Part shown: positions 28,092 through 46,171 of the stretch, one piece after another
Layout of the letters: every line of letters starts with the position of its first letter
Position numbering within the stretch: the stretch's first letter is position 1
Assembly (NCBI GenBank): GCA_963758845.1
Contig: CAVWWX010000001.1
Location: 1 to 64,000 of the forward strand
Reading direction: 5' to 3'
Length of the DNA stretch: 64,000 nucleotides
Source: JBDTSW01 sp963758845
Lineage (GTDB): Bacteria; Actinomycetota; Thermoleophilia; Solirubrobacterales; 70-9
The notes under the pieces: generated by a model
Told to the model about the DNA's origin: nothing
Seen by the model: the letters and a program-made list of their open reading frames with translations, nothing else
Database searches by the model: none
Made by a program: the position numbers and the translations under genes

Positions 28092-28143
28092 GCGGCGCGT
28101 CCCCTGTCGAACCCCCTGAAAGAGAAAGCTTCGAACTGAACAC

Positions 28144-28666
28144 ATGTTCCGCTGGTTTGTGATCAACACCTACTCCGGTCACGAGAACAAGGTCAAGCAC
28201 AACCTCGAGCACCGGGTCGAGACGATGAGCCAGCGTGGCCAAGTCCGTCACGTGGTCGTGCCGACCGAGCAGGTCTCCGAGCTGAAGGACGGCCAGCGCG
28301 TCTCGGTCGAGAAGCGGACGATGCCCGGCTACGTCCTCGTCAACATGGAGATGACCGACGACGCCTGGAGCCTCGTCAAGAACACCCCCGGCGTCACCGG
28401 GTTCGTCGGGCTCGCGCAACAAGCCGATCCCGCTCTCCCAGCCCGAGGTCGACCGGCTGCTCCACCGCGAGACGGCGGAGCGCCCGAAGACGCAGGCGCA
28501 GTTCTCGGTTGGCGAGACGGTCAAGGTCATCTCGGGCCCGCTCTCGGACTTCTCGGGCGAGATCGCCGAGATCAACGAGGACGCCGCCAAGCTCAAGGTG
28601 CTGGTCTCGATCTTCGGCCGCGAGACGCCGGTCGAGGTCGGCTATGACCAGGTCAAGAAGATCTAG
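28144..28666 (+). CDS. nusG: Transcription termination/antitermination factor NusG, one frame break
   Basis: NusG binds RNA polymerase and couples it to Rho or the ribosome. The NGN domain starts MFRWFVINTYSGHENKVKHN and includes MPGYVLVNMEM and TPGVTGFVG. An extra G in the GGG at 28408-28410 shifts the frame. After removal it continues SRNKPIPLSQPEVDRLLHRE and into the KOW domain GETVKVISGPLSDFSGEIAE, ending GYDQVKKI with TAG at 28664-28666. About 173 residues, the normal length. A true frameshift in this essential gene would be lethal, so I treat it as a sequence error. Confidence 0.95.
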
Positions 28667-28693
28667 GCGACTGCCCTAACCTGAGACTCCGAG

Positions 28694-29128
28694 ATGGCGA
28701 AGAAGGTCCTCACCCTCATCAAGCTTCAGATCCCGGCGGGCGCCGCGAACCCGGCGCCGCCGGTCGGCCCCGCGCTGGGCCAGCACGGCGTCAACATCAT
28801 GGAGTTCTGCAAGGCGTTCAACGCGCAGACCCAGCAGGACACCGGCACGATCATCCCGGTCGAGATCACGGTCTTCGAGGACCGCTCGTTCACCTTCATC
28901 ACCAAGACGCCGCCCGCCGCCGTCCTGATCCGCGAGGCGATCGGGATCGAGAAGGGCTCGGGCGAGCCGCACGTGAACAAGGTCGGGACGATCACGCGCC
29001 GACCAGATCCGCCAGATCGCCGAGCGCAAGATGGAGGACCTGAACGCCAACGACCTCGACGCGGCCTCGCGGATCATCGCCGGCACCGCCCGCTCGATGG
29101 GCGTCGACGTCGACGGGGCTCGAGCTAA
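28694..29128 (+). CDS. rplK: Ribosomal protein L11, two compensating frame breaks
   Basis: L11 forms the GTPase-associated centre stalk base with 23S rRNA. The start MAKKVLTLIKLQIPAGAANP, then PPVGPALGQHGVNIMEFCKA, is canonical. An extra C near 28997-29000 breaks the frame; the restored text reads GTITRDQIRQIAERKMEDLN and ASRIIAGTARSMGVDVDG, and a missing base at 29111-29118 returns it to the frame of the TAA at 29126-29128. About 144 residues, normal length. The stop overlaps the rplA start (TAATG). Confidence 0.95.
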   Translation: MAKKVLTLIKLQIPAGAANPAPPVGPALGQHGVNIMEFCKAFNAQTQQDTGTIIPVEITVFEDRSFTFITKTPPAAVLIREAIGIEKGSGEPHVNKVGTITRRPDPPDRRAQDGGPERQRPRRGLADHRRHRPLDGRRRRRGSS

Positions 29129-29901
29129 TGGCCCGCGGCAAGCGCTACCGCGCCGCCTACGAGAAGGTCGACCGCGACCACGCCTACGAGCCCGGCGAGG
29201 CCGTGACGCTGGTGCGCGAGACGGCCTCGGCCAAGTTCGACGAGACGGTCGAGCTGCACATGAAGCTGGGCCTGAACGTCCGCCACGCCGAGGAGCAGCT
29301 GCGCGGCACGCTGGCGCTTCCCAACGGGCTGGGCAAGGACGTGAGCATCGCCGTCTTCGCCGAGGGCGACGCCGCCCGCGCCGCCCAGGAGGCGGGCGCC
29401 GAGTACGTCGGCGCCCAGGACCTGGCCGACCGGATCGACGAGGGCTGGACCGACTTCGACGTGGCGATCTCGACGCCGGCGCTGATGGGCCCGGTCGTCT
29501 CCAAGCTGGGCCGCGTGCTCGGCCCGCAGGGCAAGATGCCCAACCCGAAGGTCGGCACCGTCACCGACGACATCGCCAAGGCCGTCGGCGAGGCCAAGTC
29601 GGGCAAGATCGAGTACCGCACCGACCGCAACGCCAACGTCCACCTGACGATCGGCAAGGCCAGCTTCGGCGACCGGGCGCTGTTGGAGAACTACGCCGCC
29701 GTCATCGACGAGATCAACCGCGCGAAGCCGGCCGCCGCGAAGGGCCGGTACATCCACTCGATCACGCTGACCACCGCCATGGGCCCCGGCGTTCGCGTCG
29801 ATTCCTCGCGGATCCGCGAGGGCGAGATCCTGGGCACCGGGACCGCCGAGAACGGCGACGAGCCGGCCGCCGAGGCCGTCGAGGAGGTCGCGGCCGAGTA
29901 G
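29128..29901 (+). CDS. rplA: Ribosomal protein L1
   Basis: 257 residues, intact, starting MARGKRYRAAYEKVDRDHAY. Conserved blocks: ASAKFDETVELHMKLGLNVR, VFAEGDAARAAQEAGAEYVG, STPALMGPVVSKLGRVLGPQ followed by GKMPNPKVGTVT (the L1 signature), and SITLTTAMGPGVRVD. L1 forms the mobile stalk at the E site and in many bacteria represses its own rplK-rplA operon by binding the leader mRNA. The C-terminal 20 residues are acidic and Ala-rich (EPAAEAVEEVAAE). The start overlaps the L11 stop. Confidence 0.97.
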   Translation: MARGKRYRAAYEKVDRDHAYEPGEAVTLVRETASAKFDETVELHMKLGLNVRHAEEQLRGTLALPNGLGKDVSIAVFAEGDAARAAQEAGAEYVGAQDLADRIDEGWTDFDVAISTPALMGPVVSKLGRVLGPQGKMPNPKVGTVTDDIAKAVGEAKSGKIEYRTDRNANVHLTIGKASFGDRALLENYAAVIDEINRAKPAAAKGRYIHSITLTTAMGPGVRVDSSRIREGEILGTGTAENGDEPAAEAVEEVAAE

Positions 29902-29902
29902 C

Positions 29903-30019
29903 TACACTCCCGCGCCGACAACTTCGCCTGCCGAAGACCACTGGCCGGGTTCGCCCGTAACTCCAGTGCAGGTGGCGCCCGGAGAGCACCTTCGAGCCCG
30001 CCTGCGTGCGGGCTTTTTT
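29903..30019 (+). promoter_or_regulatory. L10 leader RNA (rplJ-rplL) with promoter and attenuator
   Basis: TACACT at 29903-29908 is a candidate -10. The RNA then shows GCCGAAGACCACTGG (29930-29944) and CCAGTGCAGGTGG (29963-29975), whose CCACTGG/CCAGTG arms pair; this GCCGAAGACC...GCAGGUGG arrangement is the conserved core of the ribosomal protein L10 leader, the kink-turn structure bound by the L10-L7/L12 complex. It ends in an intrinsic hairpin AGCCCGC-CTGCGT-GCGGGCT (29995-30014) followed by TTTTTT, 15 bases before the L10 start, which can act as attenuator. Confidence 0.85.
29995..30019 (+). terminator. Intrinsic attenuator in the L10 leader
   Basis: AGCCCGC, loop CTGCGT, GCGGGCT, then a T tract to 30019: a textbook intrinsic terminator placed between the L10-binding structure and the rplJ start codon, so its folding should decide read-through into rplJ-rplL-rpoB. 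Confidence 0.8.
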
Positions 30020-30034
30020 GATGGACGACACCAG

Positions 30035-30809
30035 ATGAACAAGGAACAGAAAGCAGCGGCGGTCGAGGAGATCGCGGAGAGCCTGAACGGGGCGGAGGCG
30101 ATCTTCGCCGTGGACTACCGCGGCATCTCGGTGCCGCAGGCGGCCGAGCTTCGGATCAAGCTGGCCGAGGCCGACGCCGTCTTCAGCGTCGTCAAGAACC
30201 GCCTCGCCAAGCGCGCCGCCGAGCAGGCCGGCACGGAGGGCCTCGACGACCTGCTGGTCGGCCCGACCGCGCTGACGCTGATCAAGGGCGACCCGGTGAC
30301 GGCGGCCAAGGCGATCTCGACCTTCGCGCGCGAGCACGACGTCCTCACCTACAAGGGCGGGATCATGGACGGGGCGGCGCTGGACCCCGACAGCTTCCAG
30401 GCGATCGCGCGCCTGCCCGGCCTGGAGGTGCTGCACGGCCAGCTCGTGGGCCTCACCGCCAGCCCGCTGACGGGCCTGGTCGCGGGCATGAGCAACCTGA
30501 TCTCCGGCCTCGGCCGCCAGCTCGCCCAGATCGCCGAGCAGGGCTTGGTGAGCGGCGAAGCCCCGGCGGAGGAAGAGGCCCCGGCGGAGGAAGAGGCGCC
30601 GACGCCGAGGAAGCCCCGCCGCCGAGGAACCGGAAGCGGGGTCAGATCCCGAGGCCGAGGAGACGCCGGAACCCGACGCCGGCGAGGGGTCTGACCCCGC
30701 ATCCGGCGATGCAGCGGCCGAAGCCGACGCTTCCGCCGAAGAAGAGCCTTCAGAGGAGCCACCTGAGGCTTCCGAGCAGACCGACGAACAGGAGGAATCA
30801 GATGGCTGA
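30035..30809 (+). CDS. rplJ: Ribosomal protein L10 with long acidic tail, frame-broken in the tail
   Basis: L10 anchors L7/L12 dimers on the ribosome. The first 175 or so residues are normal: MNKEQKAAAVEEIAESLNGA, VDYRGISVPQAAELRIKLAE, VVKNRLAKRA, ALTLIKGDPVTAAKAI and a C-terminal L7/L12-binding helix region (SGLGRQLAQIAEQG). Beyond that lies an approximately 80-residue acidic tail: APAEEEAPAEEEAPT, then after a frame break between about 30600 and 30635, AEEPEAGSDPEAEETPEPDA and GEGSDPASGDAAAEA up to EQTDEQEESDG, whose TGA (30807-30809) overlaps the rplL start. The usual length is 165-180. The tail contains two copies of the GGGGTC[A/T]GA palindrome; see findings. Confidence 0.92.
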
Positions 30810-31194
30810 GGCCAAGATGACGACAGAGAAGTGGATCGAGGAGCTGAAGGGCATCTCGGTGCTGGAGCTCTCCGAGCGCATCAAGGCGCTCGAGGAGGAG
30901 TTCGGCGTGTCCGCGACCGCGGTCGCCGCCGCCGCGCCGGCCGCGGCGGGCGCGGGCGATGGCGACGCCGCCGAGGAGGAGTCGAGCACCGTCGACGTCG
31001 TCCTCAACTCGGGCGGCGAGAAGAAGATCCAGGTGATCAAGGCCGTTCGCGCGGCGACCGGCCTGGGCCTGAAGGAGGCGAAGGCGCTCGTCGACGGCGC
31101 TCCCAAGCCCGTCAAGGAGGGCATCGACCGCGACGAGGCCGAGAAGCTCAAGGGTGAGCTCGAGGAAGCCGGCGGCGAAGTCGAGCTGAAGTAG
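30802..31194 (+). CDS. rplL: Ribosomal protein L7/L12
   Basis: 130 residues. The N-terminal dimerisation helices are TTEKWIEELKGISVLELSER, followed by an Ala-rich hinge (VAAAAPAAAGAGDGDAAEEE) and the factor-binding domain STVDVVLNSGGEKKIQVIKA, GLGLKEAKALVDGAPKPVKE. GGAGGA at 30791 precedes ATG 30802, which overlaps the acidic end of rplJ by 8 bases, so L10 and L7/L12 are translationally coupled as expected for their 1:4 or 1:6 stoichiometry, although the coupling form is inferred. Recruits elongation factors to the ribosome. Confidence 0.97.
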   Translation: MAEAKMTTEKWIEELKGISVLELSERIKALEEEFGVSATAVAAAAPAAAGAGDGDAAEEESSTVDVVLNSGGEKKIQVIKAVRAATGLGLKEAKALVDGAPKPVKEGIDRDEAEKLKGELEEAGGEVELK

Positions 31195-31203
31195 CCAGCC
31201 GCA

Positions 31204-31258
31204 GCCCGACTTTGCGGGATCTTGCCGCTATTTGCGGCGGGAATCGACAAAGTCGGGC
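31204..31258 (+). other. Long structured element between rplL and rpoB
   Basis: GCCCGACTTTG (31204-31214) and CAAAGTCGGGC (31248-31258) form a perfect 11-bp outer stem that encloses an inner hairpin GCCGC-TATTT-GCGGC (31224-31238). The position just after rplL suits a partial terminator or an RNA-processing site that sets rpoBC below ribosomal protein expression. No T tract follows. Confidence 0.65.
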
Positions 31259-31283
31259 GAGGCGAGGCGCCGTGCGTGAGCGA

Positions 31284-31316
31284 CGCTTGTGCCAGGCACA
31301 AGCGGTGTGTTATCCT
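31284..31316 (+). promoter_or_regulatory. Hairpin and candidate rpoB promoter
   Basis: CGCTTGTGCC-A-GGCACAAGCG (31284-31304) is a 10-bp inverted repeat. TATCCT at 31311-31316 is a candidate -10, with TTGTGC at 31287-31292 18 bases upstream as a possible -35, so the inverted repeat may be an operator or may simply overlap the promoter. The same TATCCT and GACGCTTG context precedes rpmJ at 61841-61856. Confidence 0.5.
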
Positions 31317-31348
31317 GCTGGGTCGCGCGTCGTTCGCCGATTCTTGCC

Positions 31349-31370
31349 CGAACCTCTGCGCGGAGGTTCG
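31349..31370 (+). promoter_or_regulatory. rpoB leader hairpin
   Basis: CGAACCTC, loop TGCGCG, GAGGTTCG: a perfect 8-bp hairpin followed by a T-rich stretch TCATTTCTGTTCTT, about 35 bases after the candidate -10 and 37 bases before the rpoB start. It is a possible attenuator, similar in place to the hairpins ahead of fusA and rplJ. Confidence 0.5.
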
Positions 31371-31407
31371 TCATTTCTGTTCTTCGACCACCTGAGGAGT
31401 CGCCCAG

Positions 31408-34971
<3,564 letters not shown>

Positions 34972-34973
34972 GC

Positions 34974-39029
<4,056 letters not shown>

Positions 39030-39086
39030 GCCTCAGGCCGAGATCAACGTGACGCGAGGCGCGCGGAGAGCCCGAACGCCTGAGCC

Positions 39087-39401
39087 CTAGACCCGCTCAG
39101 CCACCCCGCGGCCGCGGCTGCCGGCGTGCGCCGGGGCCGGGCTGGGTGTGACGCGCTTGCGCCCGCCTGGCGGGCAGTCGGGGAGCGGGCGGGCGTCCGG
39201 CGCGTGGGGCCCGCGGCGGGGGCCGCGCGGACCGCGGGGCTCGCGATCCCAGCGGTGGAACTCGTGGTCGTCGGCGTTGCCGCCCGGGGCCTCCTCGGGC
39301 GCCGGCTCCTGGCGAAACGCCCACCAGACCAGGTAGAGCAGCAGCCCTACCGGGATCTTGAGCACGATGCCCAAAAATAGGATCGGAAGAAATCCCTCCA
39401 C
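39087..39401 (-). CDS. Small single-span membrane protein of unknown function
   Basis: An intact frame of 104 residues from ATG 39401: MEGFLPILFLGIVLKIPVGL followed by LLYLVWWAFRQEPAPEEAPG. One or two tightly packed N-terminal membrane helices precede a Pro/Gly/Arg-rich hydrophilic tail. No family is recognised. It lies on the minus strand between rpoC and the HAD gene, against the direction of the superoperon. The N-terminal half looks like real protein; the C-terminal half is low complexity, so the true stop is as given but conservation there is doubtful. Confidence 0.55.
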   Translation of the reverse strand: MEGFLPILFLGIVLKIPVGLLLYLVWWAFRQEPAPEEAPGGNADDHEFHRWDREPRGPRGPRRGPHAPDARPLPDCPPGGRKRVTPSPAPAHAGSRGRGVAERV

Positions 39402-39459
39402 TCGCGACCAGTCTAACCCTCTCGTCGCCCCGGCGGACGGGACCGCGCCGGTGCCCTGA

Positions 39460-39975
39460 TCAGGCCCGGAACGCGCCGCCCTGGGCCCGGAAGCCGCTCT
39501 CGGCCCACGCGATCATCGTGTCGGCGTGAGCGTCGGTGATGCCGACGTCCGGCTCGCAGGGGACGAGCAGGGTCGGGGCCGAGCGCGCGGCCGCCCAGGC
39601 GTGACAGCTCTCGTCGAGCGAGTCGTCGGCCCAGGCCAGGGGGCGGTCACCCGAGTACTCCGCCAGGGCCTCCAGCTTCCAGTGGGCTGTGCCGAACTGC
39701 GCCCGGCCGCCGAAGGTCAGCACCGGCAGCTCGGACTCCAGGCCAAGGATCAGCGGCAGCCGGTCGTTGGCGCGCTCCTCCCAGCCGGTCGCCCAGATCA
39801 GCTCGAACGTCTCGCCCAGTCGCCGGATCCGCGGCCCGGCCTCGTCGGGGATGCAGTGGGCGACGCCGTCGATCAGATGAAACCGGCCGGGGACCTGGTC
39901 GAGCGGCCCGTCGAACCCGAAGAGGCTGATCGTCCCATCGACGTCCAGCGCGAGAATGGGCTTCTGGTCGGGCAC
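39460..39975 (-). CDS. HAD-superfamily phosphatase-like protein
   Basis: GTG 39975 opens MPDQKPILALDVDGTISLFG, with the D-x-D-G-T nucleophile motif I. Motif II is Thr/Ser in ELIWATGWEERAND, and motif III/IV is RPLAWADDSLDESCHAW (D-D). About 171 residues; the short linker between motifs I and II makes it a capless HAD, of the kind grouped with the Swiss Army Knife RNA-repair HAD domains (family recollection, moderate). An in-frame start farther upstream exists but would overlap the rpsL promoter region. Divergent from rpsL. Substrate unknown. Confidence 0.8.
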   Translation of the reverse strand: MPDQKPILALDVDGTISLFGFDGPLDQVPGRFHLIDGVAHCIPDEAGPRIRRLGETFELIWATGWEERANDRLPLILGLESELPVLTFGGRAQFGTAHWKLEALAEYSGDRPLAWADDSLDESCHAWAAARSAPTLLVPCEPDVGITDAHADTMIAWAESGFRAQGGAFRA

Positions 39976-40023
39976 GTGGTGAGCGTAGCGGCGTGAATCC
40001 AAACCCGGCTGCGGGCGTCCCGC

Positions 40024-40029
40024 TACCAT
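40024..40029 (+). promoter_or_regulatory. Candidate -10 element of the rpsL promoter
   Basis: TACCAT (preceded by CGC) lies 8 bases ahead of the rpsL GTG at 40038 and there is no ribosome binding site between them. A nearly leaderless str-operon transcript is therefore possible. Inference. Confidence 0.35.
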
Positions 40030-40037
40030 GCGCCGCT

Positions 40038-40430
40038 GTGCCGAGCACCAATCAGCTTGTGAGAAAGGGGCGAAAGCCCCAGAAGAAGAAGGTCACGACC
40101 CCCGGCCTGAAGTCCGGCCAGGGCCGCAAGGCCCGCGTCTCCGCCCCGCAGCGGCGAGGCGTGTGCACGCGCGTCGCGACCGTCACCCCGAAGAAGCCGA
40201 ACTCGGCGCTGCGCAAGATCGCTCGTGTGCGGCTGACCAACGGGATGGAGGTCACCACCTACATCCCCGGCGAGGGGCACAACCTTCAGGAGCACTCGGT
40301 CGTCCTCGTCCGCGGCGGCCGCGTGAAGGACCTGCCGGGCGTCCGCTACAAGATCGTGCGCGGCACGCTCGACGCGGCCGGAGTATCCGACCGCAAGCAG
40401 GGCCGTTCGCTGTACGGCGTGAAGCGCTAG
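40038..40430 (+). CDS. rpsL: Ribosomal protein S12
   Basis: 130 residues. The GTG at 40038 gives the normal start (MPSTNQLVRKGRKPQKKKVT), longer frames upstream being non-conserved. Decoding-centre segments are intact: TPKKPNSALRKIARVRLTNG with the streptomycin-critical Lys, and GGRVKDLPGVRYKIVRGTLD with the second critical Lys, so the protein is of the streptomycin-sensitive type. The end DRKQGRSLYGVKR has the usual basic tail. rpsG follows after 2 bases. S12 monitors codon-anticodon pairing in the small subunit. Confidence 0.97.
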   Translation: MPSTNQLVRKGRKPQKKKVTTPGLKSGQGRKARVSAPQRRGVCTRVATVTPKKPNSALRKIARVRLTNGMEVTTYIPGEGHNLQEHSVVLVRGGRVKDLPGVRYKIVRGTLDAAGVSDRKQGRSLYGVKR

Positions 40431-40432
40431 CG

Positions 40433-40903
40433 ATGGCACGCCGCGCACGCGCAGCGATTCGTCCGGTCGAGCCGGATGGCCAGCACCGGAGCCGCCTGGT
40501 CCAGCAGCTGATCAACAAGGTCATGCAGGGCGGCAAGAAGGCCCTCGCCGAGCAGATCGTCTACGACGCCCTCTCGATCGTCGGCGAGCGCACCAGCCGC
40601 CCGCCGGTCGAGGTGCTCGACGAGGCGATCAAGGAGCTGACCCCCACGCTCGAGGTGCGCTCACGCCGCGTCGGCGGCGCCACCTACCAGGTGCCGGTCG
40701 AGGTCATCCCGCGCCGGGCCCGGACGCTCGCCGTCCGCTGGCTCGTCCAGTTCGCCCGCGCCCGTCGCGAGAAGTCGATGGCGCAGCGCCTGGCGAACGA
40801 GATCATGGACGCGACCCAGCAGCAGGGCAACGCGTGGAAGCGCAAGGACGACATCTACCGCATGGCGCAAGCCAACAAAGCCTTCGCGCACTACCGCTGG
40901 TAG
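40433..40903 (+). CDS. rpsG: Ribosomal protein S7
   Basis: 156 residues, intact, the usual length. MARRARAAIRPVEPDGQHRS, VQQLINKVMQGGKKALAEQI, LDEAIKELTPTLEVRSRRVG, GATYQVPVEVIPRRARTLAV and NEIMDATQQQGNAWKRKDDI cover the full family alignment. S7 organises the 3' domain of 16S rRNA at the head and E site. In E. coli-type str operons fusA follows directly; here two minus-strand genes intervene. Confidence 0.97.
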   Translation: MARRARAAIRPVEPDGQHRSRLVQQLINKVMQGGKKALAEQIVYDALSIVGERTSRPPVEVLDEAIKELTPTLEVRSRRVGGATYQVPVEVIPRRARTLAVRWLVQFARARREKSMAQRLANEIMDATQQQGNAWKRKDDIYRMAQANKAFAHYRW

Positions 40904-40968
40904 CGCGAGGCCTGCAAAGCGTCGCCTGGCGGTGTCCTCGGCCCGGCGTCTCGCTCACGTAGGTTTCC

Positions 40969-41523
40969 CTACGCTCGCTTCGCCTCCGGGCCTGCGTCCT
41001 GGCCAGGCTCGCTTTTCGACCTCGTTCGAGGGTTCCCCTTAGGCCCACCTGGGCGTAGGGCCTCGATCTGCTCGGAGGTCAGCGTCGCCAGGGCGGCGCC
41101 GCTGAGGGCCAGGCCCAGCGCTCCCACCAGCTCCATCCAGAAGCCGGCCTGGGGGATCGCCTCGGCCTCGAAGAAGGACTGGCGCGGGTCGTCGAGCGTC
41201 CCGATGGCGTTGGCGTCGGGGAGGTCGAGCAGGAGGAAGATCAAGAGCGCGATCACGCCGCAGGCGGCGACCGCTGTGGCGGCGGGCTTCGAGCCGGTGG
41301 CGAGCGCGACAACCATCGCGACGACCGCGAACCCGGCCAGGACCATCTGCGCGTAGTAGTGGCGGTCGCCCGCTCCCTGGTCGGCGAGCGGCTCGGCCCC
41401 CGGGGGCGTGAACTCGAACGTCGTCATCAGCTCGGAGGCGAACAGGACAACGGCCGAAGCGACGATCGCGAACGGCAGCAGCTTCTCGACCCGGAACGAC
41501 CTGACGCGCGAGCCGAAGCTCAT
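40969..41523 (-). CDS. Four-helix membrane protein, paralogue of the adjacent gene
   Basis: 184 residues, intact. Four predicted membrane helices: FAIVASAVVLFASELMTTFE, MVLAGFAVVAMVVALATGSK, VAACGVIALLIFLLLDLP and WMELVGALGLALSGAALATL. Between helices 3 and 4 an extracytoplasmic loop carries D-x-x-x-x-F-x-E-A-x-A; the C-terminus is basic. The start ATG overlaps the stop of the next gene upstream (ATGA), so the two are one operon. The two proteins align over all four helices and the loops. No known family is recognised. The operon lies against the str operon, between rpsG and fusA. Function unknown. Confidence 0.75.
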   Translation of the reverse strand: MSFGSRVRSFRVEKLLPFAIVASAVVLFASELMTTFEFTPPGAEPLADQGAGDRHYYAQMVLAGFAVVAMVVALATGSKPAATAVAACGVIALLIFLLLDLPDANAIGTLDDPRQSFFEAEAIPQAGFWMELVGALGLALSGAALATLTSEQIEALRPGGPKGNPRTRSKSEPGQDAGPEAKRA

Positions 41524-42377
41524 GTCCCCGCCCCCTGGACCCGCGAGCCGCGGACGGCCGCAGGCCGGCCCAGGCGCCGCGAGGGCGCCGGCCGGCGCCC
41601 TCGCCGAGACTCAGGCTGCGGGCGCAGGTACATCGCCAGCAGGGGCCCGCAGAGGGCGATCACGCTCGCGGCGGCGATCTGAACCCAGAAGGGCCCCAGC
41701 AGGCGCGCCTCGGCGCCCTCGAACTGGATCGCCGTGGCGCCCTCGTCGAGCCCGGCGGGCGCGTCGATGAACACCACGATGGCCACGGCCACCACCCCGA
41801 TCGGGAAGAGCAGCCGCGCCAGGCGCCAGCGCCCCAGCATCGCCAGCACGATCAGAGCCCCGGCCGCGAGCGCCGCCAGCACCAGCACGTAGGCGTGGGC
41901 CGAGCCCGCGGTCTCGGCCGTGCCCGACACCGTCGGCGGCGGGGCGACCTCCTCGACCTCGGCATAGGCCGGCACGCCCGCCCGCACCTCGCGGTAGTCC
42001 AGGAACTGGGAGACGGCCAGGAGCACGGCGGCGGCCAGCGCGACCGCCGCCACGGCGCGGGCCGGGGTCAGCGCGCGGGCGGCGACATCGATCGCGCGTC
42101 CGGCGAGGCGCAGGGCGGCGAGGACGATCGGCGTAAGGAATCGCAGCACGGCGAGGATGGCCAGGCCCAGCCGCTCGGCGAGGCCCAGCGCCATCGCGGC
42201 GGGGATCGCCAGCATCTCGCGGGCGATCGCCAGAACCTCGGCGAGACCCTGTGCGAGCGGCTGCGAAGCGCCCTCGCGACGGCGCCTCTCCGGGCCGGTC
42301 GAGGGGCGCTCGGGATCGTCGTCTCCACCGGCGTCATCCCGCTTGTTCAGGGCCATTCCGCCCTCCAGGAACCCCAC
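41520..42377 (-). CDS. Larger paralogue membrane protein with N-terminal helical domain
   Basis: About 280 residues (ATG 42377; an in-frame ATG at 42356 is also plausible). The N-terminal half has a charged start and long amphipathic or membrane helices (LAEVLAIAREMLAIPAAMAL, LAILAVLRFLTPIVLAALRL). The C-terminal half is the same four-helix module as its neighbour: AVAAVALAAAVLLAVSQFLD, YVLVLAALAAGALIVLAMLG, FPIGVVAVAIVVFIDAP and FWVQIAAASVIALCGPLLAM, with an extracellular Glu-rich loop (EGAEARLL). Divergent from fusA with a shared 230-base intergenic region. Function unknown. Confidence 0.75.
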   Translation of the reverse strand: MGFLEGGMALNKRDDAGGDDDPERPSTGPERRRREGASQPLAQGLAEVLAIAREMLAIPAAMALGLAERLGLAILAVLRFLTPIVLAALRLAGRAIDVAARALTPARAVAAVALAAAVLLAVSQFLDYREVRAGVPAYAEVEEVAPPPTVSGTAETAGSAHAYVLVLAALAAGALIVLAMLGRWRLARLLFPIGVVAVAIVVFIDAPAGLDEGATAIQFEGAEARLLGPFWVQIAAASVIALCGPLLAMYLRPQPESRRGRRPAPSRRLGRPAAVRGSRVQGAGT

Positions 42378-42387
42378 TGCCCTTTGC

Positions 42388-42521
42388 TATAGTCACGCGT
42401 CGCTCGCGCCTGGGTTGCGCCTGGGTCGCGCGTGGGAATCCTTTCCATGGAGAGCCGCACAATATAGGCGTCGTCGGGCTGGTTCAGCAGTAGCGCTCCG
42501 GGCCCGTTTCGGGCCCTTTTT
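42388..42521 (+). promoter_or_regulatory. fusA promoter and leader with terminator-like hairpin
   Basis: TATAGT at 42388-42393 with an upstream TTGC forms an extended -10. The leader then contains direct repeats of GCGCCTGGGT-like sequence (42407-42430) and an intrinsic hairpin GGGCCCG-TTT-CGGGCCC (42500-42516) followed by TTTTT (42517-42521). This sits about 90 bases before fusA, so fusA-tuf expression may be attenuated separately from rpsL-rpsG. Confidence 0.6.
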
Positions 42522-42613
42522 GTGCGCGGACACAGGATCGGGCCCCAACCCACTACGCCCGCGGCCGGCGAGCGCCCCCGCACCCCCAACGAACTTCGGA
42601 ACGACACGCACAA

Positions 42614-44731
<2,118 letters not shown>

Positions 44732-44743
44732 ACGCCGATTGCC

Positions 44744-44749
44744 TATATT
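44744..44749 (+). promoter_or_regulatory. Candidate tuf promoter -10
   Basis: TATATT (in GCCTATATTCC) 110 bases before tuf. The -35 region is not clear. The leader 44750-44859 ends with a good ribosome site AAGGAGCGAG. Confidence 0.5.
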
Positions 44750-44859
44750 CCACAGGTTCGCCCGCGGAACACCGCAAGCGAGCACGCACCAGCGTGAGCG
44801 CCTGAACGACCTGCAAAGAACCTAAACGAGTTTTCAGACGGAAAGAACGAAGGAGCGAG

Positions 44860-46044
<1,185 letters not shown>

Positions 46045-46049
46045 CGGCC

Positions 46050-46083
46050 AGGGGGCCGATCCATCCGGGTCGGCCCTCTTTTT
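46050..46083 (+). terminator. Intrinsic terminator after tuf
   Basis: AGGGGGCCGA, loop of about 10, TCGGCCCTCT with one G-T wobble, then TTTT. The hairpin lies 5 bases after the tuf stop. Confidence 0.8.
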
Positions 46084-46088
46084 CAGTG

Positions 46089-46134
46089 TTGGATACGACC
46101 CAGGGCGCAGCCCTCCCGAGAGGGCAGCGCCCTG
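46089..46134 (+). promoter_or_regulatory. S10 operon leader: shared 13-mer and long hairpin
   Basis: TTGGATACGACCC (46089-46101) is identical to a sequence just before rpmJ (61936-61948). It is followed immediately by a strong hairpin, CAGGGCGC-A-GCCCTC, loop CCGA, GAGGGC-A-GCGCCCTG (46101-46134), with one A-A internal mismatch. The element stands about 40 bases before rpsJ. A leader hairpin here recalls L4-controlled S10 leaders of other bacteria, but the sequence is not the same and the role is inferred. Confidence 0.6.
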
Positions 46135-46171
46135 TCTGCGCCAAGAGAACGAGAGAGAAGAGAAACGCGAA

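Noticed and set aside
42407..42430. Direct repeats of GCGCCTGGGT in the fusA leader as a CRISPR or mobile element trace
   Set aside because: Only two or three imperfect short copies with no spacers; simple local duplication in a GC-rich leader.
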